IMG/VR virus record: IMGVR_UViG_3300020424_000025
Location: 1-26,252 of that record
Length of the DNA stretch: 26,252 bases
Source of the DNA: a virus
Direction: 5' to 3' (one strand)
Shown here: positions 13,532 to 22,700 of the stretch, piece after piece
How positions within the stretch are numbered: the stretch's first letter is position 1
Layout of the letters: every line of letters starts with the position of its first letter
Position numbers and translations under genes: made by a program
The notes under the pieces: generated by a model
Told to the model about the DNA's origin: nothing
What the model saw: the letters and a program-made list of their open reading frames with translations, nothing else
Database searches by the model: none

Positions 13532-13909
13532 ATGGCCAGACAAATTTCTATCTTGCAAATCCCAAAGGTAATGGAGGAATCTGTAGAAATTTTGGTACAG
13601 GCAACAACTTTAGAATGGACAGCCAGAGTGAAAAAAGCAACGCCAGTATTTGAGCCTAGAGAAAAAGAAAAAGGTGTAGGAGGCTCTCTTAGAAATGCTT
13701 GGCAAACACAAATAAAAAAGTTTAGCGGTACTGTATCTAATAATTTGCCATACGCAGAACCAGTTTGTTTCGGAGAAAATTTACCACCATCTTGGGGTAA
13801 TACTTATAGAACAAGACAGGGTACTACTGCTGGATTTCCAGAGCTAATTGCTAAAGAATTACAAACTTGGGCTGACGGAGAGTACAGCAAGATCAAAAGG
13901 AGTATCTGA
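13532..13909 (+). CDS. HK97 gp10-like neck/tail completion protein
   Basis: The 125-aa protein carries a leading helix (VMEESVEILVQATTLEW), then TGxLR-like GGSLRNAWQTQ, and NNLPYAEPVCFGENLPPSW and an N-T-Y-R-T-R loop. The N-terminal helix, the SLRNAW box and the YAxPVxFG turn match the gp10-like family located at the head-tail joint. Four bases after GAGG (13524-13527). Overlaps the tail terminator gene by a TGATG junction. Confidence 0.78.
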   Translation: MARQISILQIPKVMEESVEILVQATTLEWTARVKKATPVFEPREKEKGVGGSLRNAWQTQIKKFSGTVSNNLPYAEPVCFGENLPPSWGNTYRTRQGTTAGFPELIAKELQTWADGEYSKIKRSI

Positions 13910-14331
13910 TGGCTGCTACAGATTTAAACACAGTCAGATCAACAATAGAGGCAAGATTGGCAACAGAACTAGCCAGCAGCCCCGCAATTCCTGTTGTTTT
14001 TAATAATATGACATTTGACTCTACTGCAGAAGATACCTTTGTACAGTGCATTACAAGTTTTGGAACTAATACTTATCTAACTCAGGGTGGGGCTACTGAT
14101 TCAGATAATTTGATTAGTGGATTAGTTTTACTGAATGTTTTTACAGAGGAAGGATTAGGGGCAGGGTCTAACTTTACAATTTGCAAAAGGCTTAGGGACT
14201 TATACAATAGAATTACAGTATCAAGTGTTATTTTTGATGCACCTATTGGTCCCGAAATACTTACTTCGAGTCCACAAGGTAAGTTTCAAACTCAAATCAG
14301 AGTAACTTTTTCTATTTATGAGGACCTTTAA
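13909..14331 (+). CDS. Tail terminator protein (DUF4128 type)
   Basis: This 140-aa protein shows LNTVRSTIEARLATEL, then NMTFDSTAEDTFVQC and SGLVLLNVFTEEGLGAGSNF, and ends TQIRVTFSIYEDL. The helical N-terminus, the acidic loop after an NMxF, the GxGxx loop and the final QIRVxF strand are the layout of DUF4128 tail terminators. They form the ring that ends tail-tube growth and binds the head. The gene lies immediately before the tail-tube region, as expected. Confidence 0.8.
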   Translation: MAATDLNTVRSTIEARLATELASSPAIPVVFNNMTFDSTAEDTFVQCITSFGTNTYLTQGGATDSDNLISGLVLLNVFTEEGLGAGSNFTICKRLRDLYNRITVSSVIFDAPIGPEILTSSPQGKFQTQIRVTFSIYEDL

Positions 14332-14333
14332 TC

Positions 14334-14486
14334 ATGGCAAAATTTGAAATAACAGAAGAAATGCTAGACGCAATCGAACATATTAAAGGCAGAAGAGAGG
14401 CTGCTTATTGGGACCCAGAGTGTAGAAAATATTATGAGAGTCAACAACTTTTGAAAAAAGATGTAAAAAACTCCGAAAAGAGTTAA
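14334..14486 (+). CDS. Small hypothetical protein, 50 aa
   Basis: An ATG two bases after the terminator stop opens a 50-codon frame (MAKFEITEEMLDAI..., YWDPECRKYYESQQLL, ending in KNSEKS). It is helical and mixed-charge, with a single cysteine. No recognised family. Placement between terminator and tube genes suggests a structural or chaperone role. The 3' end contains a weak 5-bp inverted repeat (AACTC...GAGTT). Confidence 0.6.
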   Translation: MAKFEITEEMLDAIEHIKGRREAAYWDPECRKYYESQQLLKKDVKNSEKS

Positions 14487-14515
14487 TATATTTGTAAATC
14501 TTTCTTTTTTTTGTC

Positions 14516-14935
14516 ATGGCAGCTATTAAAGGCGATGTAGGTAAGGTTATGTTCCATAATGCGGCTGGTACTGAAGCCGATGTATCAGGAACTAGATCTT
14601 GGTCATTATCAGTTTCAAAAGATACCTTAGAAACTACAGTTCAGGGTAATACCTCTAAAACTTTTATAGGTGGTCTTATATCTGGAGAGGGTTCAGCAGA
14701 ATTAATTTATGACCCATCTGGTAACTCAGATTATCAAGCATTTATTGATGATGTGCTTGTAACTGGAGACGCAGGCGATGCACTTTTTGAACTGTTCCCT
14801 GATTCAGCAACAGCTGCAAAAAAATTAAGTTTTTCTGGAATAATTACAAGTGCTGAATATGGTGCAACACTTGGGGAAACACAGTTAATAAACATATCGT
14901 TTATTACGACTGGTGCAATAACTTCAGCTATATAG
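14516..14935 (+). CDS. Major tail tube protein
   Basis: The 139-aa protein has alternating beta strands: GDVGKVMFHNAAG, then TRSWSLSVSKDTLETT, then SGEGSAELIYDP and TLGETQLINISFITTG. It contains the compact beta-sandwich pattern of siphoviral tube subunits that stack as hexamers around the tape measure. The position directly before the gpG/gpGT chaperone pair is the standard location. The ATG follows a T-rich leader without a clear ribosome-binding site. Confidence 0.83.
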   Translation: MAAIKGDVGKVMFHNAAGTEADVSGTRSWSLSVSKDTLETTVQGNTSKTFIGGLISGEGSAELIYDPSGNSDYQAFIDDVLVTGDAGDALFELFPDSATAAKKLSFSGIITSAEYGATLGETQLINISFITTGAITSAI

Positions 14936-14963
14936 TAAATTAAGATTATCTCGCACTTAATTT

Positions 14964-15317
14964 ATGGCACAAAAAACAACTCTCGACCTTTTAAAGGAGT
15001 CGTTTGACCTTTCTAAAAGGCGCAAATTTGACGTCAAAGATGATAATGGTAATGTTGTAGTCAGTTTATATTTCAAGGCCATTACAAGGTCTGACAGAGC
15101 CAGAGCAACGCAAAGGGCTGGCAGTGATGACCCTTTAATAGTTTCAACTCATATGCTTTGCCAATTAGCAGAAAATGAAGATGGTACAAAAGCTTTCCAC
15201 CCTGCAGACTTTGCTAACTTGCAAAATGAATTACCAGAAACTGTATTAAATGAAATTGAATTATTTTTATTTGGTGTAAATCAAAACGCAACCATTGATA
15301 ACGCAAAGGAATCCTAA
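14964..15317 (+). CDS. Tail assembly chaperone gpG
   Basis: The 117-aa protein begins MAQKTTLDLLKESFDLSKRR and ends with a helical ELFLFGVNQNATIDNAKES. In lambda-like phages gpG binds the tape measure while the tube polymerises and is absent from the finished virion. The length, position between tube and tape-measure genes and the existence of a frame-shifted extension just after its stop identify it. The stop is followed by a run of six G (15318-15323), unusual in this AT-rich sequence. Confidence 0.88.
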   Translation: MAQKTTLDLLKESFDLSKRRKFDVKDDNGNVVVSLYFKAITRSDRARATQRAGSDDPLIVSTHMLCQLAENEDGTKAFHPADFANLQNELPETVLNEIELFLFGVNQNATIDNAKES

Positions 15318-15499
15318 GGGGGGACAGCTGGCTAAATTTTGAGTTTTTCCTTGCAACAGAATTAGGTAAGACAGTAAGTGAATTAAGAACACAACTTACG
15401 GAAGAAGAATTGATATTTTTTGCTGCCTATTATGAATTAAAGTATGATAGAGAAAAGAAACAGGCAGATGCACTAAAACGCAAAGCCAAGTATAGTTAA
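14964..15499 (+). CDS. Frameshift product gpGT (tail assembly chaperone with T extension)
   Basis: The -1 frame is open from 15302 to the TAA at 15497-15499. Past the slip region it encodes DSWLNFEFFLATELGKTVSE, then LTEEELIFFAAYY and a Lys-rich end. This is the classic T domain of siphoviral chaperones. It has no ATG, GTG or TTG until a TTG at 15410, well inside the domain, so it cannot be started on its own. A -1 shift at about 15305-15311 would give a protein of about 178 aa. The T part recruits tube subunits to the tape measure. The exact slip position is inferred. Confidence 0.85.
15305..15311 (+). other. Proposed -1 ribosomal frameshift site (A-AAG-GAA)
   Basis: In the gpG frame the codons here are GCA-AAG-GAA-TCC-TAA. 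The only good slippery choice before the stop is A-AAG: lysyl-tRNA on AAG can re-pair with AAA in the -1 frame. The A-site codon GAA re-pairs poorly with GGA, so the site is not a textbook X-XXY-YYZ heptamer. The G-run after the stop may act as stimulator. The site is proposed from reading-frame limits (15302 to 15317). Confidence 0.5.
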
Positions 15500-15517
15500 A
15501 GGAGTTATTGTTTAGTC

Positions 15518-17893
15518 GTGGCAGTTTCTAATGTAGAGCTTAGAGTCAATGCAACGCAGGCAATTACAGCACTAAAAAATGTTGATGCTCAGTCAAAGAA
15601 ATTTAATACAACTATAAGTGGTACAAGCGGAAAGCTCAAAGCGACAACTGGAAGTTTAAAAGCTCTGCCATCAGGATTGATAGCTACAGGTGGAGGGGCA
15701 AAAGTTGCGGCTGGTGGTTTTGCTACTTTAACTGCAGCGGCTGCACCTCTCTTAGGTCCACTTATTGGTATTGGTGCTGTAATAGGTGGATTAACAAAAA
15801 CATTTGGAAATTTAGCTGCACAAGATTTCGCAACAGCAAAAGTTAAAACTCTAGGAGTTGACGCAGACGCTTTAAAACCTAAATTAGCAGGCTTATCAAA
15901 TGAGCTTAGCGGTCAAGTTTCACAACTTGATTTGTTATCAGCATCTTATGATGTAGCATCTGCTGGTTTTGGAGAGGTAGCAGAACTCTCAGACGTACTT
16001 AAAGCATCACAGTTAGGAGCTACTGGTGGATTTTCTGAATTGGCAACTGTTGCAGACGCAACTACTTCAGTGCTTAATGCTTATGGTTTGAGTTCAGATC
16101 AGGCGGCTAAGTTAGTTGATGGATTTATTCAAACACAAAATGATGGTAAAATTGTTGTAGATCAATACGCACAGCAGATAGGTCGACTTGCACCAATCGC
16201 AGCTGGTGCAGGGGTTGGTATAGAAGAACTCAATGCTGCAATATCTACTGTAACTGCCACTGGTGTTCCTGTAGAATCAACCTTTGCTGGACTAAGACAA
16301 GTCATAGCTTCAATACAAAAACCAACCAGTGAGGCAAGTAAAGCAGCTGAAAAACTTGGAATAGATTTTAGTGCTACAGCTTTAAAGACTAAAGGCTTGG
16401 GAGGTGTCTTAGCCGAAGTTGTAGAAAAAGGTGGAGCAAGTGAAGAAACATTAGCATTATTGTTTGGTTCTGTTGAGGCAAGAACTGCAATTTTACCTTT
16501 GTTAAATGACCAACTTGTTTCTTTCAATAAAAACCTAGAAAACCAAGCAGAGGCTCAAGGAGTTGCAGCAAGAGCATCATTTGAAGCATCTAACACTATT
16601 CAAGGACAACTCACAAGGTTAGGTTCTGCATTTACAAATTTAACTACAGAGGGTTCTGAATTTGGAATAATTATTAGAGAAACTTTAAAAGTAGCCGCAG
16701 TTACAGTCGAGGCTTTAAAAAGTGCCTTTGAAATCCTCTTAGCACCAGTAAGAGTGGTAAGCGCAGCAGTAGGGGAAATTGGTAAAAACATTGCACAAGC
16801 TTTAGGAATAGATGCAACAAATACATTATTTAATTTAGAACAAGGCTGGATTGGTATAAAAGAAGCTATAACAAACGCCACTAAAAATGCAGTGCTAATT
16901 GGAAAAGTAATTGGTGGTGTTATTGGAGTAACTATCAGAAATGTTATAACTTTAAGAAAAAAAATAATTGAAGGATTCACAACAGCAATCCAACCAGTCG
17001 TAGACTTTTTTCAAGGAGTACAGAAACTTGTTGTAAATACTGCACAAAACATAGTTAACTTTTTCCAAAGAGCATTTCAAAAAGTTGTTGATCTTATACC
17101 AGAACCATTAAAGAAACTATTAGGCGGTATTGAATTACCAAAAATAAATTTAGATATTGAAATACCGAAATTTCCAAATCCATTTAAAAAAATTAAAGAA
17201 TCTGTAGATGAGCTAGTACCTAAAATTATCGAATATTCAGAGGTAGAGACAGGTATAAAAGAGGCAGTCGAAGGGCAACTTGACGCAAAAAACGGAATTG
17301 TAGAAACAAATAACCAATTGAAAAAAGATGCTGATGAAATAAAAAAGAAAGAGGAGGAGGCTAAAGCTAGAGCCGAAGAACTAAAGAAAGAATTTGAAAG
17401 CATAGGTAAAGAGGTAAGATCAGGTTTAGTTGATAATTTAAGAGAGGCCATTAAAGGTAGCCAAACATTTGGTCAGGCACTAAATAATGTTTTGAATAGA
17501 TTAAAAGATAGACTCTTAGATTTGGCTTTAGATAAAGCTATTTCAGGACTTGGCAATATGCTTAGCGGTGGTAAAGGTTTTACAGGTGGTTTCCTTGGCG
17601 GTTTGTTTGGTAAAGAAAGAGGAGGTCCAGTTTCTGCAGGCGGTGCTTATGTAGTCGGAGAGCGTGGACCTGAACTATTACAAATGGGTTCAAAGGGTGG
17701 CAATATAATCCCAAACAGTGCGATAGGTGGGGGTGGCGATAACATTACTAATATTGTTAATGTCTCTGTAGATGCAACTGGTAGTTCAGTAGAAGGTAAT
17801 GATGCTGGCTCTCAACAGTTAGGGCAACAAATCGCTTTGGTCGTGCAAGAGACCTTAGTAAAAGAAAAAAGAAATGGAGGTTTATTAGCATAA
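15518..17893 (+). CDS. Tail tape measure protein
   Basis: The 791-aa protein starts at GTG; GGAG lies 13 nt upstream. It has hydrophobic stretches at about residues 65-95 (LLGPLIGIGAVIGG) and 460-480. A TP901-type core with NEL, DLLSASYDVASAGF and the GLRQVIASIQKPTSEASKAAEKLG block lies between. A Lys/Glu coiled coil follows at about 600-640. A Gly-rich C-terminal segment with GGPVSAGGAYVVGERGPEL is typical of tape measures. It sets tail length and may help DNA through the host membrane. At about 0.15 nm per residue, it would set a tail of roughly 120 nm. No lytic transglycosylase or peptidase domain is visible. Confidence 0.94.
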   Translation: MAVSNVELRVNATQAITALKNVDAQSKKFNTTISGTSGKLKATTGSLKALPSGLIATGGGAKVAAGGFATLTAAAAPLLGPLIGIGAVIGGLTKTFGNLAAQDFATAKVKTLGVDADALKPKLAGLSNELSGQVSQLDLLSASYDVASAGFGEVAELSDVLKASQLGATGGFSELATVADATTSVLNAYGLSSDQAAKLVDGFIQTQNDGKIVVDQYAQQIGRLAPIAAGAGVGIEELNAAISTVTATGVPVESTFAGLRQVIASIQKPTSEASKAAEKLGIDFSATALKTKGLGGVLAEVVEKGGASEETLALLFGSVEARTAILPLLNDQLVSFNKNLENQAEAQGVAARASFEASNTIQGQLTRLGSAFTNLTTEGSEFGIIIRETLKVAAVTVEALKSAFEILLAPVRVVSAAVGEIGKNIAQALGIDATNTLFNLEQGWIGIKEAITNATKNAVLIGKVIGGVIGVTIRNVITLRKKIIEGFTTAIQPVVDFFQGVQKLVVNTAQNIVNFFQRAFQKVVDLIPEPLKKLLGGIELPKINLDIEIPKFPNPFKKIKESVDELVPKIIEYSEVETGIKEAVEGQLDAKNGIVETNNQLKKDADEIKKKEEEAKARAEELKKEFESIGKEVRSGLVDNLREAIKGSQTFGQALNNVLNRLKDRLLDLALDKAISGLGNMLSGGKGFTGGFLGGLFGKERGGPVSAGGAYVVGERGPELLQMGSKGGNIIPNSAIGGGGDNITNIVNVSVDATGSSVEGNDAGSQQLGQQIALVVQETLVKEKRNGGLLA

Positions 17894-18240
17894 TGGCAAC
17901 TTTTCCATCAATCACTCCAGCTTACGGAGAAACTCAAACCATAGAACAAGACAATATAGTTATAAAACTTGGGGACGGATATGAACAGAGATTGGTTAGA
18001 GGGCTTGCAGCAAATAAAAGGTATCACGTTATTAGTTTAGTTTTTAATATTACACAATCTCAGGCAGATACAATTAACACTTTTTTGAATGCACGTTTTG
18101 ACGATCAAGATTCGTTTCAATACACGATAGGTGGAGAATCCTCTGCAAGAAATTTTAAATGTACTAGACGCAGTCAATCTATACCTCTAAACAACAGAGT
18201 TACAATGAATTTAACTTTCGAGGAAGTTTTTGAAGCGTAA
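17893..18240 (+). CDS. Minor tail protein gpM-like
   Basis: The 115-aa protein begins MATFPSITPAYGETQTIEQ and has LGDGYEQRLVRGLAANKR, then LVFNITQSQADTINTFLNAR and a closing VTMNLTFEEVF. This is the pattern of lambda gpM and related minor tail proteins: N-terminal strand, GDGYEQR turn, a helix and a final strand. gpM sits at the tail-tip end, above gpL. Starts in a TAATG overlap with the tape measure and ends in a TAATG overlap with gpL. Confidence 0.86.
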   Translation: MATFPSITPAYGETQTIEQDNIVIKLGDGYEQRLVRGLAANKRYHVISLVFNITQSQADTINTFLNARFDDQDSFQYTIGGESSARNFKCTRRSQSIPLNNRVTMNLTFEEVFEA

Positions 18241-18857
18241 TGGCAATACCACATTCTGAACTACAAAAAATAAACCCAAATTCTATTATTGAATTGTTTG
18301 AACTAGAGCTTGTAGAGGGTTTACATTATGCAACTGGTAATCCAACAAATGTACCTACAATTTACCGATTTCATGCAGGCGGAAATATAAGCACTTATGC
18401 AAACATAGTATGGCAGACCAATACCTATGAGAGATTTCCGATACAGGCAAAAGGTTATGAATTTAATGGAGAGGGACAAATCCCAAGACCAACATTAGTA
18501 ATGAGTAATTTAGGAGGTATTACAAGATCAGGTTCTGTTATTAGGGTTACAGATTTACTAATCACAGTAAATTTAGTGACAGCACATAATGATTTGTTAG
18601 ATGCGAAAGTAACAAGAAGAACACTTACAGCAGATGCACTAGACGCCAGTAACTTTGCTGGAAATACAAACCCTTTTGGTACACCTAGTTCAAATGAATT
18701 TCCAAAAGAAATACATTTTATAGATAGAAAGATTCAAGAAAGTAGAGATACTGTAACCTTTGAGCTAGTAAACAGGCTTGATATGGAAAATAAAAGAGTA
18801 CCAGCAAGACAGGTAACAAGAAAAGATTTTGAAGGTGTAGGTACTTTTATAAATTAA
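18240..18857 (+). CDS. Minor tail protein gpL-like, short form without cysteines
   Basis: The 205-aa protein contains IIELFELELVEGLHYATG, FHAGGNI, YERFPIQAKGYEFNG and GQIPRPTLVMSN, the conserved core of lambda gpL. It then has LVTAHNDLLDAKVTRRTL. In lambda, gpL ends with a cysteine-containing domain that holds an iron-sulfur cluster. Here the protein stops at RKDFEGVGTFIN just where that domain would begin and has no cysteine anywhere. It presumably still forms the tail-tip ring between gpM and the hub. The missing domain is discussed in the findings. Confidence 0.85.
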   Translation: MAIPHSELQKINPNSIIELFELELVEGLHYATGNPTNVPTIYRFHAGGNISTYANIVWQTNTYERFPIQAKGYEFNGEGQIPRPTLVMSNLGGITRSGSVIRVTDLLITVNLVTAHNDLLDAKVTRRTLTADALDASNFAGNTNPFGTPSSNEFPKEIHFIDRKIQESRDTVTFELVNRLDMENKRVPARQVTRKDFEGVGTFIN

Positions 18858-18859
18858 CT

Positions 18860-19201
18860 ATGAATGAATCCTGTAAAATGCAAGCTATTGAACACGCGAA
18901 AGAGCAAGCACCAAACGAATGTTGTGGTTTGTTTCTAAAAACTGAAAAAGGATATGAATATTTCCGATGTAAGAATGTAGCACACGAATTTGAAACTGAA
19001 TCTTTTGTTATCAACCCTTTTGATTATGCAGAGGGAGAGGATAAAGGAGAAGTTGTTGGAATTGTACATTCACACCCACAAAACGTATTGGAATTTTCAC
19101 CTGAAGATATTGCAAGTTGTAATTCAATACAAATACCTTTTTATCTCGTTTGTCCAGATTTAGATAAAATGATTGTAATTGAACCAGAGGAAGATGCTTA
19201 A
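18860..19201 (+). CDS. gpK-like tail-tip protein, JAMM/MPN metallopeptidase domain only
   Basis: The 113-aa protein has the JAMM arrangement: Glu20 in NECCGLFL, then VHSHP (His70, His72), Ser80 and Asp83, with exactly 10 residues between His72 and Asp83. This is the H-x-H-x10-D pattern of the MPN/JAMM zinc domain. In lambda gpK, a JAMM domain is followed by an NlpC/P60 peptidoglycan hydrolase domain. Here only the JAMM part exists. It is likely a tail-tip assembly protein. Its last bases overlap the gpI-like gene (19194-19201). Confidence 0.86.
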   Translation: MNESCKMQAIEHAKEQAPNECCGLFLKTEKGYEYFRCKNVAHEFETESFVINPFDYAEGEDKGEVVGIVHSHPQNVLEFSPEDIASCNSIQIPFYLVCPDLDKMIVIEPEEDA

Positions 19202-19769
19202 AAAAATAAAAGTTTATGGTTTTTTAAGAAAATATACAGGCCAAAGTGAATTTATGGCAGATGTAAATTCTCCTTATGAAGCATTCAGTTTTTTATTCTG
19301 TAATTTCAAAGGACTTGAGGAAAAAATGACTAAACAACTTTTTTGTGTAAAGGTAGGAGACAAACCAATTACAGAAAATTTTTTAAATTTAAGAACAGAG
19401 CAAGAAATTAAAATAATTCCTTTAGTTCATGGAAATTTCTTTAGTTTAGTCATAGGTTTGGGTCTTAAATATTTAGCAAAAAAATATGTTACTTCAGTAG
19501 TTTTAAAATATGTTTTGAGTTATGTAGCTGTTAACTTAATACAAAGAGGAATTAATAATCTAATTTCGCCACAGGAACCTACACGAAACGACCAATCACA
19601 ACAAGACCCGCTTGACCCTTCAGCTTTAGCAAGTAACTATTCATTTACAGGGCTGACAAATATAAGTCAGGCTGGTATTCCTGTAAACCTAGCTTATGGG
19701 GAAATTGTTGTTGGTTCTATAGTGGTATCAAATGGTATTGATACAGTTCAAGTGGAGGGTACAAACTGA
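19194..19769 (+). CDS. Tail assembly protein gpI-like
   Basis: Start chosen at ATG 19194 (MLKKIKVYGFLRKYTG), 3 nt after AGAGG. A TTG at 19179 would add five residues but has no ribosome-binding site. The 191-aa protein has an N-terminal ubiquitin-like segment with VGDKPI and EIKIIPL. A hydrophobic middle with possible membrane-active helices (FFSLVIGLGLKYLAKKYV, then VVLKYVLSYVAVNLI) follows, and an end with AGIPVNLAYGEIVVGS. Lambda gpI has the same layout and acts as a tail-tip assembly factor. It precedes gpJ directly. Confidence 0.8.
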   Translation: MLKKIKVYGFLRKYTGQSEFMADVNSPYEAFSFLFCNFKGLEEKMTKQLFCVKVGDKPITENFLNLRTEQEIKIIPLVHGNFFSLVIGLGLKYLAKKYVTSVVLKYVLSYVAVNLIQRGINNLISPQEPTRNDQSQQDPLDPSALASNYSFTGLTNISQAGIPVNLAYGEIVVGSIVVSNGIDTVQVEGTN

Positions 19770-22700
19770 TGAGCATAAAAGAATTTGACCAAAGCACAAC
19801 TTTTTCAAACCCTGATCTTCCGAGTGGTGCATTATCTTCAAAACAGTTTAATACAATAGTAGAACTACTTTCTGAAGGAGAAATAGAAGGTTCAGCAACA
19901 GCATCAAAAAACGGAGTGACAGATAAAACATCAACAGCTTATATAAATAGTTTTAAAAAAGATATTTTCTTAAATAAAACACCAATCTTACAAGCTGCTG
20001 CAAGTGTGACAGCACCACAGGATAGTGATTTTAACTTTCAAGATGTTGGCCTAGATTTTAGAGACGGAACTGCAAATCAAACATTTATCTCTGGAATTAA
20101 AAATATAGAAACAGAAGTTGGGATTGGCACAGAAGTTACAACCTCAAATCCAGTTACACATACTGTCAGTCAAACAACGATAAATGCAGTAAGGGTTACT
20201 TTGCAATTTCCCTCAATGCAATTCTTTAATGATAAAGGCGGCATTGATGGAGTAGAAGTACAGCTAAGAATTAAGATTATAGAAAATGATGGGACAACTA
20301 CTACAGCAGTAGATGACACAGTAAAGGGAAGGTCAACCAACGCTTATTTCAGAGATTATTTAATAAATTTTTCAAGTGGCACATCTTTTCCTGTCCAAAT
20401 TAGAGTTGAAAGAGTTACTGCAGATAGCACTGACTCCAAAACTGTAAATGCTTTTAGATTTTTTTCTGCTACAAACATAATAATGAAGCAGAACGCTTAT
20501 CCAAACACTGCACATACGGCACTAAGATTTAGTGCTGAGAAATTTCCAAGAATACCAAATAGACGGTACAAGATAAGAGGAATTAAAGTAAAAATACCAT
20601 CTAATGCAACAGTAAACGCAACTCATGGCAATCTTACTTATGCTGGGACATGGAATGGCACTTTTAAAGCTAGTAAAGAGTGGTGTTCTGACCCTGCTTG
20701 GATTTTGTACGACTTGCTAACAAATGATCGTTATGGCTGTAATATTGCAGAATCTTCTCTAGATAAGTTTAGTTTCAAGTCTGTAAGTGAATATTGCAGT
20801 GCTTTAGTAGATGCTGGTAATGGTGATGGAAGCACAGAGCCAAGGTTTAGTTGCAACGTAAATATTACACAGCAATCTGAAGCATTTAATCTTATAAACG
20901 CTTTATGCGGTTCAATGAGAGCTATTGCTTTTTATTCTGCGGGTTCTATAGCTATTTCTCAGGATTCTGAAGGTAAAACAACTAAATATATTTTCAATAA
21001 TTCAAATATTACTGAAGATGGTTTTGTTTATAACGGCTCAAGTTTAAAAACAAGACATACAGTTATCAATGTCCAATATTTTGACATGGTTACTCAGGAA
21101 CTAGATATCGAGACAGTTGAGGCTGATTCTACAACACAAACAAAATATGGCATCAGAACTAAAACTATTAAAGCATTTGCCTGTACTTCTAGAGGACAAG
21201 CTGCAAGATTAGGTAAATGGTTTTTATTTAACGAGCAAAATTCTGGAGAAACTTGTGCCTTTTCAACAACTTCTGCTGCGGGTGTTTTAGTTAGATGTGG
21301 AGATATTATAGAAATTGCAGATTCTTTGAAAGCTGGTGTAAGAAGAGGTGGCTTACTTTCTTCCGTTACCAGTACAACAGTTGTTGTTTTAGATGACTCA
21401 ACTTCAACAGATATTCCAACTACTAACAGTCCAACGATTTCTATTGTTATGCCTGATGGCTCAGTAGAAACTAAAAATATTAGTTCTGTATCTGGCTCAA
21501 CTATTACTGTTTCCTCGGCATTTAGCACCACACCTAACGTAAATGCTCCATACGTATTAGAGAGTTCAACTTTAGAGACTACAACTTGGAGAGTCATATC
21601 TGTAAGTGAAAATGATGATTCTACTTTTTCAATTACAGCGCTAGAACATAACGAGGGTAAGTATGCGTTTGTTGAAGATGGCACAGCTTTGCCATCAAGA
21701 AGTACAACAGTTTTAACAGTTGTTTTAGACCCACCAATTGGTCTACAAGCTTCAGAAAAAATTCAGGTAATAAATAATAAAGCTGTTGCAAAAATTTTAC
21801 TTGATTGGCAAACACAATTAGGTGCAAGTAGATATGAAGTTCATTACAGAGTCGACAATGGAAGCTTTTTTAAGCTTGATACAGTTTCAAGTGATGCTGA
21901 AATAGTTAATAGTCAGGCTGGTAGGTATGAATTTAGGGTATTTTCTTTTAATGGTATCGGAGAGCCAAGTAGAACAGCAGCGACATTAACATTTGATGCT
22001 GTAGGTAAAACTGCACCGCCAGCAAATATTACTGGCCTTACTTATGAACCTTTAACAGATAAACTTGCAAGGCTTAGATGGAACGCCCCAACTGAGCCAG
22101 ATGTTATTGCGGGTGGAAAAATTTTTATAAGGCACACACCAGACACTACAGGAAATGGTACTTTTACAAATGCAACTGATTTAATTACTGCAGTTGCTGG
22201 TAATACAAGTTCTGCTGAAATACCTATTCTAAGTGGAGAAGTAATACTTAGAGCGCAAGATGATGGCGGACGTTTTAGTACAGGAGAAACATCTGTAATT
22301 ATTGACCCGCCTGACCCTTTACCCTCTCTGATCGCACAAACTAGGCGTGAAGATCAAGATAATCCAAAATTTCAAGGAACTAAATCATTTACAGCTTTCG
22401 ACAGCTCTTCTAATTCGTTGACTTTAAGTGGCACAGGTTTAGTTGACGACATAACTGATTTTGATGCAGAGGCTAGTCTTGATTTCGCTGGGGGTGTTTC
22501 TTCATCTGGTAATTATAGTTTTGGTGGTACTGCTGGGGGTACCTTTTTAGATTTAGGTGGTGTATTTGCTTTAGACCTAAAAAAACATATGAAAACTCAG
22601 GCAATATTTCCTAATGATTTACTAGATAGCAGAGGTTTAATTGATAGTTTGCAAGATTTTGACGGCACAGACAGTGTAGATGTAAATGCTATTTTAGAGG

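Noticed and set aside
14469-14484. AACTC-loop-GAGTT hairpin before the tail tube gene, with a T-rich run further on
   Set aside because: The stem is only 5 bp, and the T-run begins about 16 nt later, so it is not a convincing intrinsic terminator.
15318-15323. G6 run as a transcriptional slippage site creating gpGT
   Set aside because: It lies after the gpG stop codon, so slippage there cannot bypass the stop. The frame change must occur before 15317.
16162-17451. Several minus-strand frames of about 120 codons across the tape measure gene
   Set aside because: They are antisense to a clear tape measure protein, have low-complexity hydrophobic sequence and no ribosome-binding sites.
21094-21684. 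196-codon open frame on the minus strand within gpJ
   Set aside because: It lies wholly inside a well-supported plus-strand gene and has no recognisable family. It is an antisense shadow of Ser/Thr-rich coding.
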